Part shown: positions 16,515 through 26,827 of the stretch, in pieces
Layout: each line of letters opens with the position of its first letter
How positions within the stretch are numbered: position 1 is the first letter of the stretch
Assembly (NCBI GenBank): GCA_030532135.1
Contig: JAUNLT010000001.1
Coordinates: 201,839-265,838 of the forward strand
Reading direction: 5' to 3'
Source: Lagierella massiliensis
GTDB taxonomy: Bacteria > Bacillota > Clostridia > Tissierellales > Peptoniphilaceae
DNA length: 64,000 nucleotides
Program-made: the position numbers and the translations under genes
Notes under the pieces: generated by a model
Told to the model about the DNA's origin: nothing
The model's input: only the letters and a program-made list of their open reading frames with translations
Databases searched by the model: none

Positions 16515-19064
16515 ATGAAAGAATTTTATAATAAATTAAGGGATAATAAACACTTTTATTTTGTAATAGCGTTTTTAATCCCTTTTTTTACATTTATAAT
16601 TACATATATAGCGTATATGTACTATCCAATAGGAAGCGGACAAATATTAATAGTTGATGCATATCACCAATATTATCAGTTCTTTCTAGTATTGAGAGAA
16701 AAATTTTTAAATGGTGGGGGATTTTTCTACACATTTTCAATGGGATTAGGCTCCGATTTTATAGGGTTAATTGCATATTACTTAATGTCACCCTTTAATA
16801 TTTTTCTTATAGCAATTCCTGAAGATTATGTAATTGTTTTTTTTGAGTTTCTGATTGCAATAAAAGTAGGATTAATGGGGCTAACAGCAAGTATATATCT
16901 ATATAATATTTACCATAAAAGAACTTATTCATTGGTGGCGTTTTCGTTAATCTACTCGCTTTGTGGCTTCATTTGTGGTTATTATTGGAATATAATGTGG
17001 CTGGATGTGCTTATAATTTTTCCCCTTACAATGCTAGGAGTAAAAAATATTGTTAATAGAAATTCCTTTAGACTTTACTTTTTCTGTCTAATGGGAACTT
17101 TTTTATTCAATTACTATATGTCAATTTTTGTAGTTATATCGATAGTATTATTTTATTTTGGATACAATATAATACTTGGAACTTCATTTAAAATAATTAT
17201 AAAAAAAGGATTTAAAACTTTATATTATTCTATTTTTGCCGCTCTTTTATCATCTTTTTTGTTAATTCCTACAGCAATTGGACTTACAAAAGTATATAAA
17301 ACTCCACAGCCCTTTAATGAAAATATAAAGCTAATCAACGATTTCAAAGAACTTCTCGCAAATATTTTAGCCTTCAATAGCTCTACAGTTAGGGACGGAC
17401 TTCCAAATATTTACAGTGGACTTTTAATTATTTTGTTCTTTTTTATATTCTTCTTTGCTAAGGGAATACTAAGAAGGGAGAAAGTCCTAGTAAGTTTTTA
17501 TATTTTATTTTTATATTTAAGCACAAATATAAATGTACTAGACTATATATGGCATGGGTTTAGATATTCTAATATGTTACCGTCAAGATTTACTTTCATA
17601 TTGTCCTTTATGATCATGATACTTAGTTATAAAACATATATAAACATAGAAAGTATAAATTTAAAGACTTTAATAGTCTTTGGATTAACATCCCTGGGAA
17701 TAGTGTTTTACTTAGGACTTAAAAGACCATGGCAATTGTCGGTAATAAATTTAATATTATTAACCATATACATTTTGATTATATATCTTATACTCAGCAA
17801 ATATAAAAATGCAAAATTGATATTTAATCTAGTTCTAACTTTGGAGCTTGTAGTAAATGGATTTGTGGGATTAAATTCAGGAGGTAGCACTGACTATTAT
17901 GAATTTACTGAATATAAAGACGAAATGGCCTACTTACAAGCAGCTACCTCTAATGAAGAATTTACGAGATTTGAAAGTATGGATAGATTTACATTTAATG
18001 ATCCAGCCCTTTATGGGTATAACGGACTTTCACTTTTCTCTTCAACATTAGATAAGAGGGTTTCTATATTTTTAGAAAAAATGGGACATAGTTCAAGTCC
18101 GTCTGGAAATAGGATTTACTATAATTATACAACACCTGTTATAAATAGCTTTTTAAATATTGGATATCTATATGAAAAAGATAATTTTTTAGATTTATTT
18201 GGATTTGAAACCTATTTACAAAGCAATAAGGTAAGACTTCTTAAAAATAAATATGCACTTCCTTTGGCTTTTGAAGCTAAAGGAGATATTTATAAGGACA
18301 ATTTTAAATATGACAATATTGAAAATCAACAAAATTTATTTAGCGTATTGACGGGAGAAGAAGAGGATATATTTAGTAAATTAAAGAGAGTTAATGTTGA
18401 GTCTGAAAATATTGAATTGAGAAATTCTTATGAAGATAAGATATTTTTTATCTTGCCAGAAGAAACAGGTTCTTTATTTATAAATTATAAAATAGCTGAA
18501 GACGGATACTATTATTTTGATTCAGATCACATTAAAGATGATAAATTCACAATTATTTCCAGTGGAAGTAATTATACTTTTGATATAAAAAACAAGAATA
18601 TAGTAGGAGGAATACCCTTTAAAAAAGGAGATAAAGTTACTGTAAAAGTAAATATTGATAACCAGGACCAAGGAAAATTTTCCTTTAGAGTATTTAAATT
18701 AAATGAAAAGGCCTTTTTAAAAGGTATTGAAAAAACATTGAAAAATGGAGCAAAAAATGTTCGAATCAATAAAGAAAATGTAAGTTTTGAAATAGATTCA
18801 CAATCAGGCAATATCGTTACATCAATTCCATATAGTGAAGGCTGGAAAGTATATGTAAATGGAAAAGAGACAAATGCGATAGAATTTTATGATAGTTTCA
18901 TTAGAATAGATGGAAAACCGGGGAAAAATTATGTGGAATTAAAATATATGTCTGAAGGTTTTAAAGAGGGAATGCTAATTTCTTTTACAAGTCTATTTCT
19001 TCTTGCTATATTGAAGAGAAGGAGTTTAAAAGAATTAGTGGGGAAAGGAAATAAATGGAAGTAA
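16515..19064 (+). CDS. YfhO family polytopic membrane protein
   Basis: 849 residues. About a dozen membrane helices fill the first ~450 residues, then a ~380-residue outside domain with beta-rich end (SIPYSEGWKVYVNGKE) and one last helix near the C-terminus. This is the layout of YfhO-family proteins, GT-C-like membrane proteins linked in Firmicutes to glycosylation of lipoteichoic acid or other surface polymers. An early motif VDAYHQYYQFFLVLREKF matches the family's acidic residue after the first helix. ATG 16515 follows AGGGGGG. It is followed without gap by an acetyltransferase and a deacetylase gene. Confidence 0.82.
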   Translation: MKEFYNKLRDNKHFYFVIAFLIPFFTFIITYIAYMYYPIGSGQILIVDAYHQYYQFFLVLREKFLNGGGFFYTFSMGLGSDFIGLIAYYLMSPFNIFLIAIPEDYVIVFFEFLIAIKVGLMGLTASIYLYNIYHKRTYSLVAFSLIYSLCGFICGYYWNIMWLDVLIIFPLTMLGVKNIVNRNSFRLYFFCLMGTFLFNYYMSIFVVISIVLFYFGYNIILGTSFKIIIKKGFKTLYYSIFAALLSSFLLIPTAIGLTKVYKTPQPFNENIKLINDFKELLANILAFNSSTVRDGLPNIYSGLLIILFFFIFFFAKGILRREKVLVSFYILFLYLSTNINVLDYIWHGFRYSNMLPSRFTFILSFMIMILSYKTYINIESINLKTLIVFGLTSLGIVFYLGLKRPWQLSVINLILLTIYILIIYLILSKYKNAKLIFNLVLTLELVVNGFVGLNSGGSTDYYEFTEYKDEMAYLQAATSNEEFTRFESMDRFTFNDPALYGYNGLSLFSSTLDKRVSIFLEKMGHSSSPSGNRIYYNYTTPVINSFLNIGYLYEKDNFLDLFGFETYLQSNKVRLLKNKYALPLAFEAKGDIYKDNFKYDNIENQQNLFSVLTGEEEDIFSKLKRVNVESENIELRNSYEDKIFFILPEETGSLFINYKIAEDGYYYFDSDHIKDDKFTIISSGSNYTFDIKNKNIVGGIPFKKGDKVTVKVNIDNQDQGKFSFRVFKLNEKAFLKGIEKTLKNGAKNVRINKENVSFEIDSQSGNIVTSIPYSEGWKVYVNGKETNAIEFYDSFIRIDGKPGKNYVELKYMSEGFKEGMLISFTSLFLLAILKRRSLKELVGKGNKWK

Positions 19065-20122
19065 AGGAAATTAAGACAATAGAGGAATTTGAGAATTGTT
19101 TTAAAGATATTGTATATCTTTGGGATAAGTGTGAAGAAAAGGAGATATTTTATTCTCCTCAGTTTTTAAAGCAGTACTTAAGATCATTTAAAGATGAAAA
19201 TATACTTTATCTGCTAATGTATCATAATAATAGGCCTTCTCTATTAGCGCCTTTAAAGATTGTGACAAGAAAAATTTCTTTTTTTAATTGGAAGGAGTTA
19301 AAGTTTGGACTGGAAGGAGATTTTAAAAACTTTATATTAGACAATTCATTAAATAACGAAGATACACTGTTGAAAAATATCTTTAAATATATAGAAAAGT
19401 TAGATGTGGACAGAATATCTCTTGATAATATTTTGCCAAAAACTAGCCTAAGTAAGTATATTCTTAAAAATCAAAAATATAGTTTTTCTTTTTATCATCA
19501 AAATATGGTACCTGAATTGGATTTTAGAGAATATGAGAATTTTAAAGAATTTGAAAAGAACTTTCCTGCCAATACAAGAAAATATAAAAACAAACTTTTA
19601 AGAGAAGTTGATGTAAAATTTGAGATTGTTGATGATATTACTGAAGAATTTTATGATGAGATTAAAAAAGTTCACATTGCAGAGAAAAATTATTTAAAAC
19701 AAGCTGGTAGAACAAAAAGATATTCTATTTATGAAGATAGAAAAAGAGAAGACTTTATTAAAAATATTCAGTTAAATTCTAAGTCGGTTAGAGTTTTTAT
19801 ACTTAGAGATTTACAAACGGGAAAGATAATAGTTTATAGAAATTGTTATATAAGTGATGATAAACTAATTTCATGGAATACGGCATATGATCCAAAATAC
19901 AGCAAATATAGCTTAAGTAATGGAATTTTTTATTTTATGTTTAAGGAGCTTTTTAAAAACAATCTCCATGACAAATTTAATTTTGGAGTTGGCGGATATG
20001 CTTGGAAATTTGGATATGCTACAGGTTTTGACAATATTTTTATTTTAGACTATTTTAAATCTGAGAAGGGAAAAAGAATAAGCAAATTAATAAACATAAA
20101 GAAAGCTTTGGAGGATAATTAA
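19055..20122 (+). CDS. CelD/FemAB-like GNAT acyltransferase
   Basis: 355-residue protein of the GNAT acetyltransferase type called CelD/BcsL or Acetyltransf_6. Two similar halves are visible; the second contains VRVFILRDLQTGKIIVYRNC, then the KYSLSNGIFYFMFKEL helix and the GVGGYAWKFGY motif typical for this family. Likely acylates a sugar or peptide of the cell envelope. The ATG at 19055 overlaps the YfhO stop by 10 bases; the PIG-L gene follows after 2 bases, so the three form one unit. Substrate cannot be predicted. Confidence 0.72.
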   Translation: MEVKEIKTIEEFENCFKDIVYLWDKCEEKEIFYSPQFLKQYLRSFKDENILYLLMYHNNRPSLLAPLKIVTRKISFFNWKELKFGLEGDFKNFILDNSLNNEDTLLKNIFKYIEKLDVDRISLDNILPKTSLSKYILKNQKYSFSFYHQNMVPELDFREYENFKEFEKNFPANTRKYKNKLLREVDVKFEIVDDITEEFYDEIKKVHIAEKNYLKQAGRTKRYSIYEDRKREDFIKNIQLNSKSVRVFILRDLQTGKIIVYRNCYISDDKLISWNTAYDPKYSKYSLSNGIFYFMFKELFKNNLHDKFNFGVGGYAWKFGYATGFDNIFILDYFKSEKGKRISKLINIKKALEDN

Positions 20123-20124
20123 AA

Positions 20125-21006
20125 ATGTGGAAAGATTATGTGGCTAAAATACTATACTACCCGATAAAATGGATGAATATCTTTAATATTAGAAAAATAT
20201 ATAAAAACAAACACTTTAAAAACAAACTAATTGAATTAGAAATTCCACTAGGCAATACACTTTTAATTTCCCCTCATGTTGACGATGAAATTATTGGGAT
20301 GGGAGGTCTTTTACTCCAAAATAGAGAATTTAATGAGAATATGGATTTAATCTATTTAACAGATTCCTCAGCATGTAAACCTATAAATGGGGTAGATATG
20401 AAAATTACCAGAGCTAAAGAGGCAAAGATTATGGCAAAAAGCTTAGGGATAAGATCTGTAAAGATTATTGAAGCAGAAAATAACAATGTTAATAAATACA
20501 CGAATATGGCTATAGAACAGTTGGAAAAATACCTTAAAGGGAAAAACTATGATAAAATTTTCATTGTAAACCCATTTGATGCACATTATGAGCATAGGTG
20601 GTCAAACTATATATTTGCTAAGACGATTAGAAATCTAAATTTTAACTCAGATATTTATTTATATGAAGCCAGTGCTTTTTTGCCAGACTCCCTGATAAAC
20701 ACTTATTGCAAATTTTCAGGAAAGGAAAAAAGAGAGCTATTTAAAATATTTGAAAGTCAGAAAATAGGAATGGATTTTGATATATTTATGCAGTTGAATA
20801 GACATAAGGGCATGGCTTTTGATGAGGAGAGCTATGTGGAATTTTTCTCTAGATTGTCTATTAAAGAGTATGAGAATATGATGGACAAGATTGATGACAA
20901 GATGGTTGAAAAATTACTTCCTAGAAGAATTGCAAATCACAGAACTTTTTATAAGGTTTTAAGAGATAATAAAAATTTAGAAGATATAGAAGGAACTTTT
21001 ATTTAA
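20125..21006 (+). CDS. PIG-L family deacetylase
   Basis: 293 residues with the zinc-binding motif SPHVDDEIIGMGG (residues about 50-62) and the later His of NPFDAHYEHRWSNY, both hallmarks of PIG-L/LmbE N-acetylglucosamine deacetylases. Family members remove acetyl groups from GlcNAc in glycolipids, mycothiol/bacillithiol or natural products. Directly downstream of the acyltransferase and YfhO genes, so it may tailor a surface glycan. An amphipathic N-terminus (IKWMNIFNIRKIYKNK) may bind membrane. Ends in a shared terminator. Confidence 0.85.
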   Translation: MWKDYVAKILYYPIKWMNIFNIRKIYKNKHFKNKLIELEIPLGNTLLISPHVDDEIIGMGGLLLQNREFNENMDLIYLTDSSACKPINGVDMKITRAKEAKIMAKSLGIRSVKIIEAENNNVNKYTNMAIEQLEKYLKGKNYDKIFIVNPFDAHYEHRWSNYIFAKTIRNLNFNSDIYLYEASAFLPDSLINTYCKFSGKEKRELFKIFESQKIGMDFDIFMQLNRHKGMAFDEESYVEFFSRLSIKEYENMMDKIDDKMVEKLLPRRIANHRTFYKVLRDNKNLEDIEGTFI

Positions 21007-21028
21007 ATGAAAGTTCCTATTTTAATTT
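20991..21028. terminator. Bidirectional terminator between convergent genes
   Basis: AGGAACTTTT pairs with the downstream GAAAGTTCCT around an ATTTAAAT loop; T-rich flanks lie on both strands. It includes the ends of both genes (deacetylase and lyase-like). Confidence 0.75.
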
Positions 21029-22645
21029 TATATCCATAATAATGTTCTTTTCTTTTCCCACTGTATTTATATAAATCACCTTTGTTTTTTTCCCCTCAGC
21101 ATAAGATTTTTCGTAGTAAAAATCATCTTTTAAAGAAAATTTTTCTGAAGATATTATATATCCTATTTTATTGCCATTCCTATATAAGATTAATTTTTTT
21201 GGATTATCTTTTGAGTACTTTACTGATATTGCGGGGTCTAAGTGAAAGAATAATTCATATTTATGGTTTTTATCGTCTTTTGGAATTAATTTTGTTTCAA
21301 TTTTTATATCTGTGAAGTCGTCATTATAGCTAATTTCCCTATAGATTTTTGCATAAGATGAACGATTAGAGCTTGCTGCCATTTTATTTTTACCTAAATC
21401 ATACATTTGGCCATCATTTAAATCGGGAGAAATACTATTTTCATTGTCCACAACAACGCTGTTATGTGCAGGGTAATCTCTTATGCTTCTAGTTATTGGG
21501 TCTGACCAATCATATCCATACTTACCCGACTCTGTAAAAATATTTCCGTTTTTATATAACCAAAAAGACAAATCATGGTTATGGTGGTGGTAATATAGAT
21601 ACGATGGACCAATAAAAACAAGATAGTTTTTCTTATTTTTATAAATATCATAACCGGAATTTAAAAATTTAAATCTTATATCATTAGAAAATTTTTTTAT
21701 ATCTTCACTGTAGTAAAAGTCATTTAGATCATATTTTAATTTAGCAGTATCACCTATATTGGGCAAAAAATTATTGGGAAGACTAATCGCTACAGAATAC
21801 TTTAAAGAATTGTCATAAACTTGTTTTAATTCATCGTATTTTGCAAAATCTTCTCTTTGTGCAATATTTAAAAAATCTTTTAACATGTAAAGCATTTCGA
21901 AATGGTATTCAGGGGAATTTTCTAAGTGAACACCTTCTTTTGAAAAAGAACCTAGAAAGTATTTTTCTAGTCTTTGAGATGAAAGTTTTACAAAATCATT
22001 TTTATTAAAAGCCTTTCCGTAGATATATAGAGAAAGGTCTTGAAACATTCCATGATTATTAAAACCTGAATACATTTCACTGGATAATTTTTTTGCGGTA
22101 AATTCTAAATTTTTTCTTATTAATTTCAAATCCTCATCACCTAAGTGGTGTTTTGAAGCTTTATAAAATCTTACAGAATTCATAAGCCTTTGAGCAGATG
22201 CCTCATCATGCCAAGGCATATTATTGACAGGGTCGAACTTGTAAGGACACTGATTAAAGAAGTCTTTTAAATAGTAAAACCCCTTGTCTAAATATTTCGT
22301 ATCACTTGTTTGTTCGTAGGCATTTACTAAATCATTTAACATGAAAAAAGCATATAAATACCTTTGATCTGATCTGTTTTTATTTTTAAATTCATTCATG
22401 TTCCCGCGATAAGTCCAATAATAATCTTTTTTAGATGGAATAATAATCTTATTGTTTAAAAGATTATCCGCTTGTTTTAAGTAGTCTTTAGAAAAGTTGT
22501 CTCGTCTAAGTTTAAACTCCTTTACATAAATATCTTCTACAAAAACATCTCTATTTATAATAAGAAGATAGAAAAAAAGTATAAGTAGGAGCAATATTAT
22601 TGTTAGAACAAAAAGAACAAAGTTTAATTTTTTATGTAATTTCAT
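21017..22645 (-). CDS. Membrane-anchored heparinase II/III-like protein
   Basis: 542 residues. One N-terminal membrane anchor (residues about 7-29), an all-alpha toroid-like domain (about 60-330) and a C-terminal beta domain containing YYHHHNHDLSFWLYKNGN and DYPAHNSVVVDN, typical of the heparinase II/III and alginate lyase superfamily (PF07940). It should face the outside and cleave or bind an acidic or N-acetylated polysaccharide. Oriented towards the YfhO/acyltransferase/deacetylase genes, so a role on the same surface glycan is plausible. GGAG lies 9 bases before its ATG at 22645. Confidence 0.8.
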   Translation of the reverse strand: MKLHKKLNFVLFVLTIILLLLILFFYLLIINRDVFVEDIYVKEFKLRRDNFSKDYLKQADNLLNNKIIIPSKKDYYWTYRGNMNEFKNKNRSDQRYLYAFFMLNDLVNAYEQTSDTKYLDKGFYYLKDFFNQCPYKFDPVNNMPWHDEASAQRLMNSVRFYKASKHHLGDEDLKLIRKNLEFTAKKLSSEMYSGFNNHGMFQDLSLYIYGKAFNKNDFVKLSSQRLEKYFLGSFSKEGVHLENSPEYHFEMLYMLKDFLNIAQREDFAKYDELKQVYDNSLKYSVAISLPNNFLPNIGDTAKLKYDLNDFYYSEDIKKFSNDIRFKFLNSGYDIYKNKKNYLVFIGPSYLYYHHHNHDLSFWLYKNGNIFTESGKYGYDWSDPITRSIRDYPAHNSVVVDNENSISPDLNDGQMYDLGKNKMAASSNRSSYAKIYREISYNDDFTDIKIETKLIPKDDKNHKYELFFHLDPAISVKYSKDNPKKLILYRNGNKIGYIISSEKFSLKDDFYYEKSYAEGKKTKVIYINTVGKEKNIIMDIKLK

Positions 22646-22674
22646 TACTAACTCCTAAAATTCATTCTAAAACA

Positions 22675-22680
22675 TTATAG
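22675..22680 (-). promoter_or_regulatory. -10 box for the heparinase-like gene
   Basis: Read on the minus strand, TATAAT lies about 30 bases before the start codon; no convincing -35. Confidence 0.45.
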
Positions 22681-22787
22681 TATATAAACCAAAATAGTTA
22701 AAGGAGTGGATAAACAAACGGTTTCTTATAGTAATGAAATTTAAGGGTATATATAATCAAAAGATATATGTTTTATTTATTTAATTT

Positions 22788-22817
22788 TTGAAATTTTCAA
22801 GCCCATTGTTATATAAT
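22788..22817 (+). promoter_or_regulatory. Promoter of the nucleoside operon
   Basis: TTGAAA (22788-22793), 18 bases, TATAAT (22812-22817). The start codon of the purine nucleoside phosphorylase gene follows 27 bases later with AAGGAGG between. No purine riboswitch is recognisable in the short leader. Confidence 0.8.
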
Positions 22818-22844
22818 GTAATAAAGACAAATAAGGAGGAAAAT

Positions 22845-23678
22845 ATGACAAAAGCATACGATAAAGTTAGAGCTTCTTATGAGAGTATTAAAGATGAAAT
22901 TCCATTTGAACCAAAACTTGCACTTGTGTTAGGTTCAGGTTTAGGAGATTTTGCTCAAGATCTAAAAATAGAAAAAACTATAGATTACGACAGTATAAAA
23001 GAATTTCCTAAATCTACAGTAGTAGGGCATAAAGGAAGATTTGTGTTTGCATATGTAGAAGGTGTACCTACTGTTATTATGCAAGGACGTGTGCATTATT
23101 ATGAAGGCTATAAAATGCAAGATGTGGTTCTTCCAACTAGGCTTATGAGAGAAATGGGGGCAAAGGTTTTATTTTTAACAAATGCTGCTGGAGGGTGTAA
23201 CGAAAGCTTTAAGCCTGCAGACCTGATGATAATAACAGATCATATAAGTACTTTTGTGCCATCACCTCTTATTGGTGAAAATGAAGACAAATGGGGGACT
23301 AGATTCCCAGATATGTCACATGTTTATGATGAAGAGTTAATAAAACAAATAGAAAGTGCGTCTAAAGAAGTGAATTTTGAGATGAAAAAAGGGGTATACC
23401 TTCAAACTTCAGGACCAAATTTTGAAACTCCTGCAGAGGTTAAAATGGCATCTATTATTGGAGCCGATGCTGTGGGAATGTCAACAACAGTAGAGGCAAT
23501 GGCTGGAGTACACATGGGAATGAGAGTTTGTGGAATTTCGTTTATCAGTAATTTGGCAGCGGGACTTTCTAAAAACCCACTAACCCATGAAGAGGTTAAT
23601 GAAAATGCAAAAATAGTTGCTCCTATTTTTAAAGAAATAGTAAGAATTTCTATAGGAAAAATGAGAGATTTAATTTAA
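22845..23678 (+). CDS. punA: Purine nucleoside phosphorylase
   Basis: 277-residue trimeric-type PNP that splits inosine/guanosine (and related nucleosides) with phosphate into base and (deoxy)ribose-1-phosphate. Motifs: LVLGSGLGDFA phosphate loop, VVGHKGRFVFA, QGRVHYYEGY, FLTNAAGGCN, and MSTTVEAMAGVHMGM with the nucleoside-binding residues. ATG 22845 follows AAGGAGG; upstream in-frame codons fall in the promoter. First gene of an operon reaching 31773. Confidence 0.95.
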   Translation: MTKAYDKVRASYESIKDEIPFEPKLALVLGSGLGDFAQDLKIEKTIDYDSIKEFPKSTVVGHKGRFVFAYVEGVPTVIMQGRVHYYEGYKMQDVVLPTRLMREMGAKVLFLTNAAGGCNESFKPADLMIITDHISTFVPSPLIGENEDKWGTRFPDMSHVYDEELIKQIESASKEVNFEMKKGVYLQTSGPNFETPAEVKMASIIGADAVGMSTTVEAMAGVHMGMRVCGISFISNLAAGLSKNPLTHEEVNENAKIVAPIFKEIVRISIGKMRDLI

Positions 23679-23679
23679 A

Positions 23680-24606
23680 ATGAAAGCATTGTATTTTAAT
23701 GGAAATAGTTTAGAATTTAAAAATAACTATGAAGTGCCTCATAGAGCTTCAAATGAGTCCCTGATTAAGATTAAGTATGCGGGAATATGCAATACGGATA
23801 GAGAGATTTTAAAAGGATATAGACCTGATTTTAAGGGTGTTTTAGGTCATGAATTTGTAGGGGAAGTGGTTGAAACAGATGATGAAGGTCTTTTTGGGAA
23901 AAGAGTTGTTGGCGAGATTAATAAAGGTTGTGGACAATGTAAATATTGCTTAAGTGCAATGGAAAACCACTGCTTAGATAGGCAGGTACTTGGGATTAAT
24001 AAACACGATGGAGTATTTGCTGAATATATTTCTTGGCCAAATAGACTTCTTCACATTATAGATGACGATTTGGAAGATGAAAAAGCGTTATTTACAGAAC
24101 CTCTGGCAGCTGCTTTAGAGATTTTACAGCTGGAGAGCATAAAACCTGATACTAGAGTTTTATTATTAGGTGATGGAAGATTATCTTATATGATTGGACA
24201 AGTTATAGCATTGACAGGTTGTGAAATAAATGTTTTGGGAAAGCATGAAGAAAAACTTCTAAACTTTAAAGCTTTTGCAAACACAATGCTTGACACTAAA
24301 GACACCTACCCTATTGTAATTGATGCAACAGGAAGTCCCACAGGTATTCACAAGGCTTTAGAACTTGTTGAAAATAGGGGTAAAATAGTGGTTAAATCTA
24401 CATATACAGAAAATGTAGAAATAGACCTTTCTGAAATTGTGGTTAGAGAATTAAAAATATCCGGTTCAAGATGTGGACCATTTAAACCTGCATTAAATCT
24501 TTTAACTAAAGGTTATGTAAATTTTCCAAAAATTAAATTTTATGATTTAAAAGATTACAAAGAAGCCTTTTCTTCAAGAGAATTTAAGGTTGGATTTAAA
24601 TTATAG
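23680..24606 (+). CDS. Zinc-dependent MDR-type alcohol dehydrogenase
   Basis: 308-residue medium-chain dehydrogenase/reductase. Catalytic zinc ligands in [10 protein letters not shown] and GHEFVGEV; structural zinc cysteines in CGQCKYC followed by HC; a Rossmann segment starts at [13 protein letters not shown], where the usual GxGxxG is replaced by GDGRLS, and ends [12 protein letters not shown]. Somewhat shorter than typical (340-350). The next gene begins 8 bases later with its own GGAGG. Position between PNP and an MtnA-type isomerase suggests it acts on a sugar or aldehyde released from nucleosides, for example reducing a 2-substituted acetaldehyde; that is inference. Confidence 0.85.
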   Translation: MKALYFNGNSLEFKNNYEVPHRASNESLIKIKYAGICNTDREILKGYRPDFKGVLGHEFVGEVVETDDEGLFGKRVVGEINKGCGQCKYCLSAMENHCLDRQVLGINKHDGVFAEYISWPNRLLHIIDDDLEDEKALFTEPLAAALEILQLESIKPDTRVLLLGDGRLSYMIGQVIALTGCEINVLGKHEEKLLNFKAFANTMLDTKDTYPIVIDATGSPTGIHKALELVENRGKIVVKSTYTENVEIDLSEIVVRELKISGSRCGPFKPALNLLTKGYVNFPKIKFYDLKDYKEAFSSREFKVGFKL

Positions 24607-24614
24607 GAGGATTA

Positions 24615-25658
24615 ATGAGACCTAATAATATATATTTAAACGATAAAGATGAACTTATTATCTTGGATCAGACAAAACTTTCAAATGAAGAAGTATATAT
24701 AAAACTTACTAATGCTAAAGATATTTACGATGCAATATTTCACTTAAAGGTAAGGGGAGCGCCTGCTATAGGGATTTGTGGCGGTTATGCTATGTATGTA
24801 CTTGCTAAAAATTACAATACTAGCGATTTGGGAAGATTTAAAGAATTATTCATAAAGGATTTACAGTATTTAAACTCTTCAAGACCTACTGCAGTTAACT
24901 TGTACTGGGCATTAAAGAGAATGAATCAAGTGGTAGAAAATTTCGAAGGTGAAGACATTGAAGTTTTAGTAGGTGAACTTAGAGCTGAAGCGGTTTTAAT
25001 TCAGAATGAAGATATTGAAATGTGTAAAAAAATATCTGAATTTGGACTGTCTTTACTAGAAGATGAAATGGGACTTTTAACCCATTGTAACGCTGGACCG
25101 ATGGCAACTTCCCTTTATGGAACAGCCTTAGGACCAATGATACTTGGTAAAGAAAAAGGATATAATTTCCACGTATTTGTAGATGAGACGAGACCGTTAT
25201 TACAAGGGGCAAGGCTTACAGCTTATGAACTTCATAAAGAAAAAATCGACACTACTTTAATTTGCGACAATATGGCAAGTATTGTAATGAAGTCTGGGAA
25301 AGTGGACGCTGTACTTGTAGGCTGTGACAGAATAGCAGCAAATGGAGATGTGGCAAATAAAATAGGAACAAGTGGTGTTGCAATTTTAGCAAAGCATTAT
25401 AATATACCGTTTTATGTATTAGGACCAACTTCAACGTTGGATCTAGATACTAAGACAGGAGATGATATAAAAATTGAACTTAGGCCAGAAGACGAGATTA
25501 GGACTAAGTGGTATGAAAAACCTATGGCACCAGAAGGTGTTAAGGCATATAATCCAGCTTTTGATGTGACAGATCACAGTTTAATAACTGGGATTATAAC
25601 AGAAAAAGGTATTTGTAAACCTCCATTTGAAGAGAGTTTACGAGAAATAATGAAATAG
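24615..25658 (+). CDS. mtnA: S-methyl-5-thioribose-1-phosphate isomerase family (MtnA-like)
   Basis: 347 residues of the MtnA/aIF2B family: [15 protein letters not shown] and [13 protein letters not shown] near the N-terminus, catalytic Cys in [10 protein letters not shown] (about residue 158) and Asp in [18 protein letters not shown] (about 238). Enzymes of this type open 5-methylthioribose-1-phosphate, and some 5-deoxyribose-1-phosphate, to the ribulose-1-phosphate. Next to a PNP and an adenosine-type deaminase, it could take the phosphorylated sugar released from methylthioinosine or 5'-deoxyinosine. ATG 24615 follows TAGGAGG. The related ribose-1,5-bisphosphate isomerases are a less likely alternative. 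Confidence 0.88.
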   Translation: MRPNNIYLNDKDELIILDQTKLSNEEVYIKLTNAKDIYDAIFHLKVRGAPAIGICGGYAMYVLAKNYNTSDLGRFKELFIKDLQYLNSSRPTAVNLYWALKRMNQVVENFEGEDIEVLVGELRAEAVLIQNEDIEMCKKISEFGLSLLEDEMGLLTHCNAGPMATSLYGTALGPMILGKEKGYNFHVFVDETRPLLQGARLTAYELHKEKIDTTLICDNMASIVMKSGKVDAVLVGCDRIAANGDVANKIGTSGVAILAKHYNIPFYVLGPTSTLDLDTKTGDDIKIELRPEDEIRTKWYEKPMAPEGVKAYNPAFDVTDHSLITGIITEKGICKPPFEESLREIMK

Positions 25659-25669
25659 GGGGTAAAAAA

Positions 25670-26821
25670 ATGAAGAAAAAGAATATAGCACTAATAGCCG
25701 TATTACTTGTACTATCCTTTGCTTTCACCGCATGTAAACCTGCGGCTGAAACAGGATCAACAGGAGCAACTAATGCTCAAACAAACGGAGGAGAAGGACT
25801 TAATATAGCAATTGTATCAAGTCCATCAGGGGTTGATGACGGTAGTTTCAACGAAGATAATTACAATGGAGTACTAGCATTTATTGAGAATCATCCAGAA
25901 TCTAAGGTTACTCCAGTACAAGAGCCTACAGGAGACCCTGCTGCTAGTGTTAAACAAGTTGCAGATATTGTAGCTGACTACGATGTTATAGTTTGTTGTG
26001 GATTCCAATTTGCAGGAATAGGAGATATAGCTGAAGAAAATCCTGAAACTCAGTTTATCTTAGTTGACTCCTATCCTACAGTAGGTGGAGAAGAGAAGGT
26101 AGTTGAAAATGTTTATGCTATGCAATTTGCTGAACAAGAATCAGGATTTTTTGCTGGTGTAAGTGCAGCTCTTGAAACTAAAACAGGAAAAGTTGCTGTA
26201 GTTAATGGTATTGCATTCCCATCAAATGTAAACTATCAATATGGATTTGAAGCAGGAGTTAATTACGCTGTTAAAAATTTAGGTGCTAAAGCTGAAATAG
26301 TGGAACTTCCATCATATGCTGGTCAAGATGTTACAGGTGAAGATGTAGGCGGAAACTATGTAGGTAATTTCAATGACGAAGCTAAGGGTAAGGTTGTTGG
26401 AGAAGCATTAATAAAAGAAGGCGTTGACATTATGTTAGTTGCTGCTGGTGGATCAGGAAATGGTGTATTTACTGCTGCTAAGGAAGCAAATGATGTAATG
26501 GTAATAGGTTGCGATGTTGATCAATTTGATGATGGTAAAACAGGTTCAGGAAACGTGGTACTTACTTCAGTGTTAAAAGTTATGCACATGAATGTTGAAA
26601 AACAATTAAATGCAATAGCTGAAGGTTCTTTCAAAGGTGAAAATGCACTTTTACAAGCGGATACTGATTCTACAGGATATGTAAAAGAAGAAGGAAGACA
26701 TCAGTTGTCTGAAGACACAATTAAAATGTTGGAAGAAGCATATGGTGAAGTGAAGAATGGTAATATAGTACCTCCATCAAACTTTAGCGAAGACAGCCCA
26801 GAACAATTTAAAGGACTATAA
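25670..26821 (+). CDS. bmpA: BMP-family nucleoside-binding lipoprotein
   Basis: 383-residue substrate-binding lipoprotein of the PnrA/BmpA (Med) family. Signal peptide MKKKNIALIAVLLVLSFAF with lipobox FTAC (Cys about 22), a Ser/Thr/Gly/Asn linker, then the binding domain with DDGSFNEDNYNGV, CGFQFAG and VAAGGSGNGVFTAA motifs. BMP proteins bind purine nucleosides for the adjacent ABC transporter. Followed by a stable hairpin, which may raise its mRNA level over that of the transporter genes. Confidence 0.93.
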   Translation: MKKKNIALIAVLLVLSFAFTACKPAAETGSTGATNAQTNGGEGLNIAIVSSPSGVDDGSFNEDNYNGVLAFIENHPESKVTPVQEPTGDPAASVKQVADIVADYDVIVCCGFQFAGIGDIAEENPETQFILVDSYPTVGGEEKVVENVYAMQFAEQESGFFAGVSAALETKTGKVAVVNGIAFPSNVNYQYGFEAGVNYAVKNLGAKAEIVELPSYAGQDVTGEDVGGNYVGNFNDEAKGKVVGEALIKEGVDIMLVAAGGSGNGVFTAAKEANDVMVIGCDVDQFDDGKTGSGNVVLTSVLKVMHMNVEKQLNAIAEGSFKGENALLQADTDSTGYVKEEGRHQLSEDTIKMLEEAYGEVKNGNIVPPSNFSEDSPEQFKGL

Positions 26822-26827
26822 ATTTAA

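Noticed and set aside
22680..22844. Purine riboswitch before the nucleoside operon
   Set aside because: Only about 30 bases separate promoter and start codon, and the conserved loop sequences are not there.
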